From: Amycolatopsis azurea DSM 43854 | GTDB taxonomy: Bacteria; Actinomycetota; Actinomycetes; Mycobacteriales; Pseudonocardiaceae | Direction: 5' to 3' | Length of the DNA stretch: 64,000 bases | Assembly: GCF_001995215.1 (NCBI RefSeq) | Contig: NZ_MUXN01000006.1 | Coordinates: 186,001-250,000 of the forward strand | Shown here: positions 18,139 to 26,880 of the stretch, piece after piece | How positions within the stretch are numbered: position 1 is the first letter of the stretch | Layout: every line of letters begins with the position of its first letter | The notes under the pieces: generated by a model | Databases searched by the model: none | What the model was told of the DNA's origin: nothing | The model's input: only the letters and a program-made list of their open reading frames with translations | Made by a program: the position numbers and the translations under genes

Positions 18139-18662
18139 GAGCGGCCGGTCCAGTCGACGTTCTGGAAGTCCTCGCCGTCGTCCTCATCGGACGCGGGACG
18201 GGAAGGCCGTCGCTTCGGCGGTTCGGGTGCCGGTTCCGCCTCGGGGACGACGAAGCGCGCGGAGTCGTCCGGTTCCGGCGCAGCCTGGGATTCCTCCCTG
18301 GGCGGCAGCGTGCTCTTGATGAAGTCGACCGCGTCGGAGTCTTCGCCGGTCAGCCCGGCCATGATCTCCAGGGTCCGGTCCGCGGCCCTGGTCGTCGCCT
18401 TGCGGTAGGTGTTCATGATCAGCGATGCGAGCTGGGCGGGCGGCCGTTCCTGCGCCTGCGGGGACAGTGCGAGCGACATCAGGCCACCGCCGGGGTTGAC
18501 CGTCACGGTGACCATCCGGTCCGGGCTGCTCACCGTGACGACGTTGTTCTCCAGCTCGGTCTTCGCCTGCTCGGCCTTGGCGAGCAGCGCGGCACTACGC
18601 TGTTCCTGTTCGCGCATCCACTCCTGCGGATCACGCACCTGGCCGCCGAACGGCACCGTCAT
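18135..18662 (-). CDS. YbaB/EbfC-like protein of the T7SS-associated operon
   Basis: 175 residues from ATG at 18662. The YbaB/EbfC fold is suggested by an N-terminal helix (MREQEQRSAALLAKAEQAKTEL), strands around VTVSSPDRMVTVTVNPGGGLMSLAL and a second helix (LASLIMNTYRKATTRAADRTLEIM). Classical YbaB proteins are small nucleoid-binding dimers; this subfamily is frequent beside T7SS substrate genes in actinobacteria and its role there is not known to me. A disordered acidic/proline tail ends EDFQNVDWTGRS, similar to the tail of the lipoprotein at 54397-55023. Confidence 0.78.
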   Translation of the reverse strand: MTVPFGGQVRDPQEWMREQEQRSAALLAKAEQAKTELENNVVTVSSPDRMVTVTVNPGGGLMSLALSPQAQERPPAQLASLIMNTYRKATTRAADRTLEIMAGLTGEDSDAVDFIKSTLPPREESQAAPEPDDSARFVVPEAEPAPEPPKRRPSRPASDEDDGEDFQNVDWTGRS

Positions 18663-18703
18663 TCCGGCCCCCTCCTCGCAGACTCGCCTGGGCTCCTGAC
18701 AAC

Positions 18704-19456
18704 CTAGCGGTCCGGGTCCAGCAGCGAAGCCAGCCGCGCGGCCAGCCGGGGACCGTCCACAGGGGACACGTTCACCCACGCCTGCCCGCCGCGGCCCTCG
18801 GTCCGCGCCGCGCAGTACGCGCCGACGTCGGTGTCGAACCAGGTCAGCCCACCCGCCCGGTGCGCCCGGCCGTCACGGTCGCGGGTCCGCACGGTGAACT
18901 GGCCCGCGCTGTAGACCGGCCGCGCCTGGATCGCGAGCACCTCGCGCAGCTGACTGTCCGAGGCCGACGACCGTCCGCCGTCGCCGAACACCGGATCCTC
19001 CAGGTCACCGCCGAACCGCGCCGCGGGCAGGCTGATCCCGTAGCCGGGTCCGGGCCGCAGCTCCGGCAGGACGTCGACGATCGCGGCGAACACCTCGCCG
19101 TCGCCGATCCCGGACAACGCGATGGTCTGCTCGGGCTGGGTCGCCAGCACACCGTGCCGCCCGCGCGCGGCCGCGACCGCGCGGAACGGGGCCTCGGCCG
19201 TCATGTCGGCCAGCGCTTCGCACTCGACGTAGACCTCGGCGCGCGCGAGCAGGTCCAGCCGTGCTTCCAGGGCGCCGTCGAGCCGGTCCCCGTCGTAGAG
19301 GCCTCGTTCGGCGAGGTTCTCGTAGACGGCGCCGCGGATCTCGGCGCGTTCGGCTTCCGTCGCGCCGACGCTGCGGACGGACAGCGGCCAAGGCGGGGCC
19401 GCGTGTCCCAGGTCGGACCAGAGGACGTCGAACGCCGACGCGGAAACGCGGATCAA
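18704..19456 (-). CDS. EspG-like ESX secretion-associated protein
   Basis: 250 residues. The sequence matches the EspG family pattern: an N-terminal strand-helix ASAFDVLWSDLGHAAPPWPL, the charged segment TEAERAEIRGAVYENLAERGLYDGDRLDGAL, then EALADMTAEAPFRAVAAARG and a C-terminal half with TWFDTDVGAYCAA and a final LAARLASLL helix. In mycobacteria EspG is a cytosolic chaperone that recognises PE/PPE substrates and delivers them to the ESX machine. Its ORF overlaps the stop of the PPE/WXG-like gene just upstream (ATGA-type), its likely client. Confidence 0.82.
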   Translation of the reverse strand: MIRVSASAFDVLWSDLGHAAPPWPLSVRSVGATEAERAEIRGAVYENLAERGLYDGDRLDGALEARLDLLARAEVYVECEALADMTAEAPFRAVAAARGRHGVLATQPEQTIALSGIGDGEVFAAIVDVLPELRPGPGYGISLPAARFGGDLEDPVFGDGGRSSASDSQLREVLAIQARPVYSAGQFTVRTRDRDGRAHRAGGLTWFDTDVGAYCAARTEGRGGQAWVNVSPVDGPRLAARLASLLDPDR

Positions 19457-20031
19457 GACCGCCCCAGCTCGGGCGGCTTCCCGAAGGAGACCTGCGGAGT
19501 CAGCGAGTGCAGTGAGGCATCGCGGGTGTTCATCACGTCGACGGCCTTGCGGCGAGCGGCCTCGGCCTCCGCGTGCTTGGCCTCCATCTCGTCGGCGAGC
19601 GCGGCGAGGAGCGCGAGGTTCCCGCCGGCGGCGGCGCCGCGGATCATCGAACCGGGGTCGTAGTCCACCGGCGGCGGCATGTCGGCGCGGGCCCGCGCGG
19701 CGGCCTCGGCCTGTCCGGAGACCGCCTGCCCGAGCGCGGCCGAGATGTCGGCGGACCAGGTCAGCCAGCCGGACGCGGTGGACAGCACGCCGCGGAGCGC
19801 GTCGCCTGCTTCCCCGCGCCAGTTCTCCTCACTGCTGCCGACCAGCCCGGCCAGCTCGGACGTCGCGTCGTGCATGCGCCGCGCGAGCGCGTCCCAGGCG
19901 GCCCCGATGCCACCGGCCGCTTCGGGGTCGTTGCCCGCTTCGACCTCGGCGGCCAGCGCCTCGTGGCTGTAGGCCTCGTATCGCGTGGCCGCGACCGGGA
20001 CCTCACGTCCCGGCGTCTCTCCTTCACGCAC
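19453..20031 (-). CDS. PPE/WXG100-like helical protein, probable T7SS substrate
   Basis: 192 residues, almost entirely helical and alanine-rich. Residues ~25-60 (LAAEVEAGNDPEAAGGIGAAWDALARRMHDATSELAGLV) and ~65-110 (ENWRGEAGDALRGVLSTASGWLTWSADISAALG) form a two-helix hairpin with N-W-R-G at the turn, the W-x-G equivalent. The C-terminal part has DPGSMIRGAAAGGN and another long helix. Position directly before an EspG-like gene is what is expected of PPE-type clients. No signal peptide. Confidence 0.75.
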   Translation of the reverse strand: MREGETPGREVPVAATRYEAYSHEALAAEVEAGNDPEAAGGIGAAWDALARRMHDATSELAGLVGSSEENWRGEAGDALRGVLSTASGWLTWSADISAALGQAVSGQAEAAARARADMPPPVDYDPGSMIRGAAAGGNLALLAALADEMEAKHAEAEAARRKAVDVMNTRDASLHSLTPQVSFGKPPELGRS

Positions 20032-20041
20032 GGCAGTTCTC

Positions 20042-20587
20042 CTAGGGCAGTTTGGGTTCGGCCAGTCCCGCCACCTTCACCGCGCGCTCGCAGGCGAGCG
20101 GGGTGTCGGTGAAGTTCGTGTTGCTCACGTCGATCTGGACGCTCGCCTTCTCCCCCATGCCGAGCAGGACCGCACAGGTCCCGTCGGCGGCCTTCTTGTC
20201 GGCGACCTTGAGCGCGGGCCGGTCACCGACCTTGGTCTTGGTGGCGGTCTTCCGCGCGACCTCGAGATCCGCCAGCCCGTTCCGCTCGTCCACGGTGATG
20301 GTGACGCCGAAGGTCGCGGGCACCGTCCAGTCGCAGGCTCGGGCGCCGTTGATCTCCTTCGGCACACCGAGCACGTTCACCCCGGCCGTCGACCGGTCCT
20401 GCGGATCGAGCAGCGTGCACGGGTCCACCCCGGCGTCCGGCGCAGGCGCCGAGGACGAGGGAGGCGGGCCCGCACCGTCGTCGGCGGCCGGAATCCGCGC
20501 CTGGCCTGCGGCCCCTTGCCCACAGGCGGACACTGTAAGGACGGCGAGCGCGCCGACGAGGGCGAAGAGAGGGAGGCGTGAGCGCAT
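20042..20587 (-). CDS. DUF3558-type lipoprotein
   Basis: 181 residues from ATG at 20587. A lipoprotein signal peptide (MRSRLPLFALVGALAVLTVSAC) ends in a lipobox with the cysteine at about residue 22. After a P/S/A linker the domain begins DPCTLLDPQD and carries the paired cysteines (ACDWTVP, GTCAVLLGMG, LACERAVKVAG) characteristic of DUF3558 proteins, which are frequent in Pseudonocardiaceae. Function unknown. It is co-transcribed with the T7SS-associated genes; only 4 bases separate its start from the upstream gene. Confidence 0.85.
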   Translation of the reverse strand: MRSRLPLFALVGALAVLTVSACGQGAAGQARIPAADDGAGPPPSSSAPAPDAGVDPCTLLDPQDRSTAGVNVLGVPKEINGARACDWTVPATFGVTITVDERNGLADLEVARKTATKTKVGDRPALKVADKKAADGTCAVLLGMGEKASVQIDVSNTNFTDTPLACERAVKVAGLAEPKLP

Positions 20588-20591
20588 GGGG

Positions 20592-20945
20592 TCAGCCGCC
20601 GACACAGTCCACGTCCGCCGCCGCTTGTTCATCCTGTCGGGTGTACTTGGCCAGCGCCTTCTCGATCCGGTTCTTGAGCGCCTCGAGTTCCTTGCCGAAC
20701 GCGGTGAGCGCCTCGACCGCGGAGCCTTCGGCACCGATCCCGTACTGCGCCATGAACTTGCCGACCTCGTCCGCGTATCCCCCGCCGAGGGGAACCGTGC
20801 GGCCGAGCACCTTGGCCTCGCGGACCATCTGGCCGACCACGTCTTGCAGGGCGGAGATCTTCACATGGGCATCGGCCGCCAGCTCCGGGGCGACCGCGAA
20901 GCCGCTCAGATCGAACCGGGGTTTGGCGGTACTCACCTCGCTCAT
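20592..20945 (-). CDS. Small ESX-associated helical protein, first gene of the operon
   Basis: 117 residues. Helix-turn-helix of about 90 residues (PELAADAHVKISALQDVVGQMVREAKVLG, a GGGYADEV turn, then SAVEALTAFGKELEALKNRIEKALAKYTRQDEQ). YTRQD fits the YxxxD/E T7SS export signal. No tryptophan-x-glycine. The protein resembles small ESX-type partners in size and signal but I cannot name its family. Its promoter should lie in 20946-21230, the divergent region shared with moxR. Confidence 0.75.
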   Translation of the reverse strand: MSEVSTAKPRFDLSGFAVAPELAADAHVKISALQDVVGQMVREAKVLGRTVPLGGGYADEVGKFMAQYGIGAEGSAVEALTAFGKELEALKNRIEKALAKYTRQDEQAAADVDCVGG

Positions 20946-21230
20946 ATGCGATTACGCCTCTCCGTAGTCGGACGACCTCGCAACGGAGCATACGACAAAA
21001 CCCGGTGTCAGCGGGAGCACCTGAAAACGCGCTCACCTCACCCGTTAGAGGTAAGGTCACCGGTTGCACAGAGTCATGGACTGGGGTTGGCGGGGTTCCC
21101 CCCACGAGTTCGCCCGAGTTTGACACACTTCGTGGGAGGCTGACCGCTGCCCGGGGGACCACTCGGGGACTTGGAGCTGGCCCTTCAGCAGACCCAGCGG
21201 ACACCCAGCCACGCGGCATCAGGAGGTCGA

Positions 21231-22319
21231 GTGACGTCGAGAATCCAGTCTGCGACGCCCGGCGAACAGCAGGGTGAGCAGGCAACCGGGCAAGCGCCGT
21301 ATCCCACGGCCGCGGGCTCGGTCAGCGGACTGCAGAACGGCCATGCCGGCCGCGCGTCGCTGGACGAACTGCACGAGACGGCGCGGCGCATCGCCGCCAA
21401 CGTCGAGCGGGTGCTGGTCGGCAAACCCGACGTCATCCGCATCGCGCTCGTGACCCTCCTCGCCGAAGGCCACCTGCTCGTCGAAGACGTCCCCGGGGTC
21501 GGCAAGACCTCGCTGGCCAAGGCGCTGGCCCGGTCGATCGACTGCACCGTCAGCCGGATCCAGTTCACCCCCGACCTGCTGCCCAGCGACGTCACCGGGG
21601 TGTCCATCTACAACCGGCAGAGCGGCGAGTTCGAGTTCCGGCCCGGCCCTGTGTTCGCGAACATCGTGGTCGGCGACGAGATCAACCGCGCCTCGCCGAA
21701 GACGCAGTCCGCGCTGCTCGAATGCATGGAAGAGCACCAGGTCACCGTCGACACCTCGACGTACCACCTCGAAGAGCCGTTCATGGTGATCGCCACCCAG
21801 AACCCGATCGAGATGGAGGGCACCTACGCGCTGCCCGAGGCCCAGCGGGACCGGTTCACCGCGCGGGTGTCCATCGGCTACCCCGACCAGCAGGCCGAAC
21901 TGGCCATGGTCGACGAGCACGCCGGGCACAACCCGCTGGCCGATCTCGAGCCCGTCTCCGACCGCGAGTCGGTGCAGCGGCTGATCGAGACGGTCCGGTC
22001 GGTGCACATGTCGCCGGAGGTCCGCCGGTACGCCGTCGACCTGGTCTCCGCGACCCGGCAGGCGCCGGAGATCCGGCTCGGGGCCTCGCCCCGGGCGACC
22101 TTGCAGCTGGTCCGCGCCGCCCGTGCGCAGGCGGCGCTCTCCGGTCGCGAGTTCGTCGTCCCGGACGATCTGCACACGGTCGCGATCCCCGTGCTGGCGC
22201 ACCGCATGGTGCTCACCACCGAGGCGCACGCCGCCCGCCGTTCGGCCACCGACGTGGTCCGCGCGATCCTGCACCGCGTTCCCGTTCCGCAGGGCTCCTC
22301 GGGCACGAACCACCGCTGA
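21231..22319 (+). CDS. MoxR-family AAA+ ATPase
   Basis: 362 residues from the GTG at 21231, preceded by AGGAGG; the frame is open to 21171. Walker A EDVPGVGKTSLAKAL, the MoxR signatures QFTPDLLPSDVTGVSIYN and GPVFANIVVGDEINRASPKTQSALLECM (Walker B DEIN), sensor 1 ATQNPIEMEGTYALPEAQRDRF. MoxR proteins are thought to act as chaperones or co-factors for metal insertion or complex assembly. It heads a standard moxR-DUF58-transglutaminase operon. Confidence 0.92.
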   Translation: MTSRIQSATPGEQQGEQATGQAPYPTAAGSVSGLQNGHAGRASLDELHETARRIAANVERVLVGKPDVIRIALVTLLAEGHLLVEDVPGVGKTSLAKALARSIDCTVSRIQFTPDLLPSDVTGVSIYNRQSGEFEFRPGPVFANIVVGDEINRASPKTQSALLECMEEHQVTVDTSTYHLEEPFMVIATQNPIEMEGTYALPEAQRDRFTARVSIGYPDQQAELAMVDEHAGHNPLADLEPVSDRESVQRLIETVRSVHMSPEVRRYAVDLVSATRQAPEIRLGASPRATLQLVRAARAQAALSGREFVVPDDLHTVAIPVLAHRMVLTTEAHAARRSATDVVRAILHRVPVPQGSSGTNHR

Positions 22320-22337
22320 GTAAAGGAATACGGGGCC

Positions 22338-23612
22338 ATGCTGCGTGCTCTGTCCGGCCTGACCACACGCGGCCGCTGCCTCCTCGCCGCGGGCGTCGCC
22401 GCGGCGGCTTGCTCGTTCGTGCTCAACGAACGGGACCTGCTGCGCGTCGCGGTGTTCGTCGTCGCCCTGCCACTGCTGGTCGCCTACTTCATCTCGGCGA
22501 CCCGGCTGAAGCTGGGCGCGGCGCGCGCGCTGCGCCCGGACCGGGTCTCGGTCGGTTCGCCCGGCGAGGTCCAGCTGGAACTCTGGCGGAACGGCAGGCT
22601 CCCCGCGGGTGAGGTGCTGCTCGAAGACGGCGTGCCCTACGCGCTGGGTTCACGGCCGCGGTTCGTCGTCGAACGGCTGCCGCACGACCGGAGGGTCGCG
22701 TTGCGGTACCCGCTGCAACCGGTGCTGCGCGGGATCCAGCAGGTCGGCCCGCTGCGGGCGACGATCACCGACCCGTTCGGGCTGTGCGAGTTCGAACGCG
22801 AGCTGATCGGGCACTCCCGGCTGGTCGTGGTGCCGAAGGTGGCGGGCCTGTGGGGGCTGCCCAGCGGTGCCGGGATCGGCGCCGGTGACGACGGGAGCAT
22901 CCGCCTGCACGCCGGACAGGGCGAGTCGGACGTGATCGTCCGGCAATACCGCCAGGGCGACGACCTGCGGAAGGTCCACTGGCGCTCGACCGCCCGCCGC
23001 GACGAGATCATGGTCCGCGTCGAAGAGCGGCCCTGGCGTGGCGGGACCACGGTCCTGCTGGACCACCGCGCGGCCGCGCACCACGGCACCGGCCCCGCAG
23101 CGAGTCTCGAATGGGCGGTCTCGTTCGCCGCTTCCGTCTCGCTGCACCTGCGCCGCTCCGGTCACCGCGTCCGGCTGATCACCGAACACGGCCAGACCCT
23201 GGCCGACACCCCGGGTGAGGGTGGCGAGCACTACGACAACGTCGTGCTCGACGTCCTCGCCGCGCTCCAGCCCGCACACCAGCGCGACATCACCCTCGGC
23301 CACGACCCGGCCGAGGGGCAGGAACTCATCGCGGTGCTCGGCACCGTCAGCAACGAATCCGTGCACGAGCTGTCCCGGTACCGCCCGCGCGGGATCCGGA
23401 GTCTCGCCGTGCTGCTCGACACCCCCGGCTGGTCCTCCGGCGTCAACCGGCCCGAAACCCGGGCCGCCGCCACCGAAGAGTCGGTGGCGCTGCTGCGCGC
23501 CGCGGGCTGGGGCGTCGTCGTCGCCGGGCCCGGTTCGCCCATGCCGCAGGTCTGGGCCGAGCTCTGCCAGACGGCCACCCGCCGGGGCACGCTGATCGGA
23601 GGCGGCCTGTGA
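22338..23612 (+). CDS. DUF58 domain protein
   Basis: 424 residues. Two hydrophobic segments near the N-terminus (about 14-50) anchor it in the membrane. The DUF58 core includes GESDVIVRQYRQGDDLRKVHWRSTARRDEIMVRVEE, the family signature, followed by a vWA-like C-terminal region. Function is not defined; the family is linked with MoxR. Start ATG is 18 bases past moxR and the 3' end overlaps the transglutaminase start (GTGA). Confidence 0.9.
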   Translation: MLRALSGLTTRGRCLLAAGVAAAACSFVLNERDLLRVAVFVVALPLLVAYFISATRLKLGAARALRPDRVSVGSPGEVQLELWRNGRLPAGEVLLEDGVPYALGSRPRFVVERLPHDRRVALRYPLQPVLRGIQQVGPLRATITDPFGLCEFERELIGHSRLVVVPKVAGLWGLPSGAGIGAGDDGSIRLHAGQGESDVIVRQYRQGDDLRKVHWRSTARRDEIMVRVEERPWRGGTTVLLDHRAAAHHGTGPAASLEWAVSFAASVSLHLRRSGHRVRLITEHGQTLADTPGEGGEHYDNVVLDVLAALQPAHQRDITLGHDPAEGQELIAVLGTVSNESVHELSRYRPRGIRSLAVLLDTPGWSSGVNRPETRAAATEESVALLRAAGWGVVVAGPGSPMPQVWAELCQTATRRGTLIGGGL

Positions 23613-26125
23613 CCGCGACCGCGCCACCCCGGCCGCACACCCCCACACCGCGTCCCGCGGCGCCGCCGCCGGTCTGGACCAGCAGCGTGCTCGCGCCGGT
23701 CGCCGCCGGGCTCGCCACGCTGTTCGCTTCGACGTCGCTCACCGGCGTCGTCTCCGGCTGGGCGTGGTTCGGCTACCTGCTCGTCGCGGTCGTGCTGATC
23801 GCCTCCACCGGGCTCGCCCTGCGCTCGCTGCGCGCGCCGACCATCGTCGTCGGCCTTGCGCAGTTGCTGGTGCTGCTGTTCCTGATCACCGGGGCGTTCA
23901 CCACCAGCGGGATCCTGAAGATCATCCCCGGCCCGGACGCGCTCGACGAACTGCGCGGCGTCCTCGCCGCGGCGGCCGAGCAGATCCGGGTCGGGCTGCC
24001 GCCGGTCGAGGGCACACCGCCGATCCTCTGCCTGATCACCATCGCGATCGGCCTGGTCGCGGTGCTGGTCGACACGCTGGCCGTGGCCGCCGCCGCGCCC
24101 GCCGCGACCGGCCTGGTGCTGCTGTGCGTCTATGCCGTTCCCGCCGCGCTGGCCGAAGACATGCTGCCGTGGTGGACGTTCCTGCTCGGCGCGGGCGCGT
24201 TCGCCGGGCTGCTCGCCGTCGACGGCAATCACCGGCATCGCCGCTGGCGCAACCGGGACGCGCCGGGACTGGGCAATTCGGCGAGCACGCTGTCCGCCCC
24301 GGTCGGCGTGGTGGCCGCCGCGATCGCGATGGGACTGGTCATCGGCATGGCCGTCACCGGTGTCGGCACGGTCGGCAGGCTCCCCGGCGCCGACGGATCC
24401 GGCCGCGGCGGGGCGGGCGGCTTCGGCGTCGAGCCGTTCACGCAGCTGCGCGGCCTGCTCGACCAGGGCGAGAACGTGGAGCTGTTCAAGGTCTACGGGA
24501 TGGGCGCGGACAAGCGGCTGCTGCGCGCGTTCACCCTCGACACCTACACGCCGAACAAGGGCTGGGGCCTGGCGCAGAACGGCCGCGCCCAGCAGGGTGT
24601 CCAGGCCAATCAGCCGCTCCCGCAGGTCAGGGGCGACGACGGCGTCGGCCCCGGCCGCGAGATCCGGATCGAACCGACGAACTGGGTCGACAACTGGCTG
24701 CCGATCTACGGGGTGCCGCGGACGATCACCGGGCTGGCCGACAACTGGCTGTACGACCCCGTCGGCGGTGCCGTGTTCACCACGACCAAGCAGGGCGCGC
24801 CCGCCTACACCGAAACAGCCTCGATCAAGGAGCCGTCGAAGGACGAACTCCGCAACGACGACGTCCAGCTGGCCGAGGTGCCGCAGCAGTTCGTCCAGGT
24901 CGACCGCGTCGACCCCCGGGTGGCCGCGAAGGCCAAGCAGCTGACGGAGAACGAGTCCAACAACTTCGACAAGGCCCAGGCGATCTGGTCGTTCTTCACC
25001 GCGCAGAACGGCTTCGTCTACGACACCAAGACCGCCGACGCCAGGGACTCCGACGCGCTCGCCGACTTCATCCTCAATGGCAAACGCGGGTTCTGCGAGC
25101 AGTACGCGTCCGCGATGGCCGTGATGCTGCGGTCGGTCGGCATCCCGTCGCGGGTCGCCATCGGTTTCACCTCGGGGACGCCGAAGGGCGATCACGTCTC
25201 GATCACCTCCGAGGACGCGCACGCGTGGGTCGAGGTCTACTTCCAGACGAAGGGCTGGGTCAGCTTCGACCCGACCCCGCTGCTCGACGGCCGCGCGGTC
25301 GTCCCGCCGTACCTGCAGACCGCCCCCAGCAGCTCCGCGGCCAACGACACGCAGGAAGTGCCGAGCGCGCCGAAGTCGAGCGTCCCCGCGACCGGCACGC
25401 CCCGTGACCCGGGTGCGGACCTCGGCGCGGACGGCAGCGGAGACCAGCAGGACGAAGAACCGCTGTGGCCCGCGATCCTCGCCGGCATCCTCGGCGGGCT
25501 GGCGGCCGCGCTCACCGTGACCGTGATCGTGCGGTCGCGGTTGAGATACCGGGCGCTGCTGCGCTCGGCACCCGGGCGCGACCCGGACTCGCTCCGTACG
25601 GACGGCGGGTTCCTGGACAACCAGCACGTGACGAACTGGCTGCCGCTGATCGCGATCGGGCTGTGGGTGGCGGCGTTCGCGTTCCTGGCGGCCTGGGTGT
25701 CGTGGTGGTTCGCGCTGGTCCTGGTGGTCGTCCTCGGCGTGCTCGGCACACCGACGGCGATCCGGGAGATCAAGCGGCGGCTGCGACTGCAGAAGATCGC
25801 GTCCCACTCCCCCGCCGCGGCCGACGCGGCGTGGCGCGAGCTGATGGACGAATGCGCGGACCGCGGCCTGCCGCTCTCCGACCACGACACGGTGCGCGTC
25901 GCGGGCCGGAAGGTCGTCGAGAAGCACCGCCTCGACGACGAGGGCCGCTCCGGGCTGCGGACGGTCATCGGTGTCGTGGAGACGTCCTGGTACTCGGACA
26001 AGCCGGTGGACGACCAGGCGCTGGGCCAGGCCTTCGACGACGTTCGCAAGAGCCTGAAGCGGAACGCGCCGATGTCGTGGAAGGGCCGCCTGTTCCCGCG
26101 CTCGCTGAGGCGCCGGGACAAGTAG
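23609..26125 (+). CDS. Membrane-anchored transglutaminase-like protein (TgpA type)
   Basis: 838 residues. Roughly six hydrophobic spans occupy residues ~20-255, followed by an extracytoplasmic region with the transglutaminase core: Cys in RGFCEQYASAMAVMLRSVGIPSR, His in SEDAHAWVEVYF and Asp in VSFDPTP, so the C-H-D triad is complete. A P/S-rich linker, two further spans (about 620-640 and 675-710, DUF4129-like region) and a cytoplasmic tail follow. TgpA-type proteins act on cell-surface substrates that remain undefined. GTG start overlaps DUF58. Confidence 0.9.
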   Translation: MTATAPPRPHTPTPRPAAPPPVWTSSVLAPVAAGLATLFASTSLTGVVSGWAWFGYLLVAVVLIASTGLALRSLRAPTIVVGLAQLLVLLFLITGAFTTSGILKIIPGPDALDELRGVLAAAAEQIRVGLPPVEGTPPILCLITIAIGLVAVLVDTLAVAAAAPAATGLVLLCVYAVPAALAEDMLPWWTFLLGAGAFAGLLAVDGNHRHRRWRNRDAPGLGNSASTLSAPVGVVAAAIAMGLVIGMAVTGVGTVGRLPGADGSGRGGAGGFGVEPFTQLRGLLDQGENVELFKVYGMGADKRLLRAFTLDTYTPNKGWGLAQNGRAQQGVQANQPLPQVRGDDGVGPGREIRIEPTNWVDNWLPIYGVPRTITGLADNWLYDPVGGAVFTTTKQGAPAYTETASIKEPSKDELRNDDVQLAEVPQQFVQVDRVDPRVAAKAKQLTENESNNFDKAQAIWSFFTAQNGFVYDTKTADARDSDALADFILNGKRGFCEQYASAMAVMLRSVGIPSRVAIGFTSGTPKGDHVSITSEDAHAWVEVYFQTKGWVSFDPTPLLDGRAVVPPYLQTAPSSSAANDTQEVPSAPKSSVPATGTPRDPGADLGADGSGDQQDEEPLWPAILAGILGGLAAALTVTVIVRSRLRYRALLRSAPGRDPDSLRTDGGFLDNQHVTNWLPLIAIGLWVAAFAFLAAWVSWWFALVLVVVLGVLGTPTAIREIKRRLRLQKIASHSPAAADAAWRELMDECADRGLPLSDHDTVRVAGRKVVEKHRLDDEGRSGLRTVIGVVETSWYSDKPVDDQALGQAFDDVRKSLKRNAPMSWKGRLFPRSLRRRDK

Positions 26126-26156
26126 CCGACTGCTTGCCTTACCTCAGGGGAGCGTC

Positions 26157-26189
26157 GTGATGTCCCCAATGCCGCATTGGGGACATCAC
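26157..26189. repeat. Perfect palindrome containing CCCCAATG-CCG-CATTGGGG
   Basis: Arms 26157-26171 (GTGATGTCCCCAATG) and 26175-26189 are perfect 15-base complements around CCG. It belongs to the same CCCCAATG-N3-CATTGGGG family as the elements at 43502-43558 and 43643-43700. It lies 32 bases after the transglutaminase stop. Confidence 0.8.
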
Positions 26190-26210
26190 TTTCCCCAGCA
26201 CGCACGACAA

Positions 26211-26253
26211 CGCGAATATGCCGACGGGGCAAGGCCCCGTCGGCATATTCGCG
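26211..26253. terminator. Long perfect hairpin between convergent genes
   Basis: CGCGAATATGCCGACGGGGC (26211-26230) and its exact complement (26234-26253) flank AAG. Placed between the stop codons of the convergent transglutaminase and DUF3040 genes, it is a likely bidirectional terminator, though no clear U-run follows in either direction. Arms are longer (20 bp) than in most actinobacterial terminators. Confidence 0.65.
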
Positions 26254-26263
26254 TGTGTGAGAG

Positions 26264-26683
26264 CTATTGCTCCTCGAAGCGCTGGCGGAAGCGCTCTTCC
26301 ATGCGCTGAGTGAACGAGCTCCGGCGCGGGGACGACTTACCGCCGCCGCCACCTCCGCCGGCTCCCGGGCCACCGCTGTCCTTACCGCCCTCCGATTCGG
26401 CTCCGTGCCGAATCGATGTGACGGCCATCATGACTCCGAAGAACATCACGAGGAACCCGAGCACGCTGATCACTGGGATCTCGGCCACCCGGATGTTGAC
26501 CACCACGCCGAGCACCAGAAGTGCGACGCCCACTACGAACAGGGCGATGCCCTGCAAACGCCGTCGGCGGGCGGGGCGGCGCAACCGGGTGCCTCGCACC
26601 GTGGATGCGAACTTGGGGTCCTCGGCATAGAGCTCGCGCTCGATCTGATCGAGCAGCCGCTGCTCATGCTCGGAGAGTGGCAT
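26264..26683 (-). CDS. DUF3040 membrane protein
   Basis: 139 residues beginning MPLSEHEQRLLDQIERELYAEDPKFAS, the typical DUF3040 opening. Two spans (about 45-65, IALFVVGVALLVLGVVVNIRV, and 68-90, ISVLGFLVMFFGVMMAVTSI) are followed by a hydrophilic G/S-rich tail (GPGAGGGGGGGKSS) and a charged end. Function unknown. It is common near dcw genes in actinobacteria. Confidence 0.9.
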   Translation of the reverse strand: MPLSEHEQRLLDQIERELYAEDPKFASTVRGTRLRRPARRRRLQGIALFVVGVALLVLGVVVNIRVAEIPVISVLGFLVMFFGVMMAVTSIRHGAESEGGKDSGGPGAGGGGGGGKSSPRRSSFTQRMEERFRQRFEEQ

Positions 26684-26880
26684 CTTTCCTCCTCCGGCAC
26701 AGCTGTCGCGGGCGCCGGGCCGCGCAACGTCATGGACCCAACAGACAACCCCAGGCGGGGTGTCTCTGTCCAGGATACGAGCCCCGCGCTCGTCCGACTA
26801 CCCGATCCCGTATCCGGAAGGGATCGAATTGGCCGAAACCACCCGACTCGGCTCTCTCGAAGACGGCCGACCAGGCGTTG

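Noticed and set aside
21120..21148. TTGACA upstream of moxR as a -35 element
   Set aside because: No acceptable -10 at 16-18 bases; not reported as a promoter.
23231..25927. An 898-residue minus-strand open frame
   Set aside because: Antisense shadow of the DUF58 and transglutaminase genes, whose catalytic motifs are intact on the plus strand.
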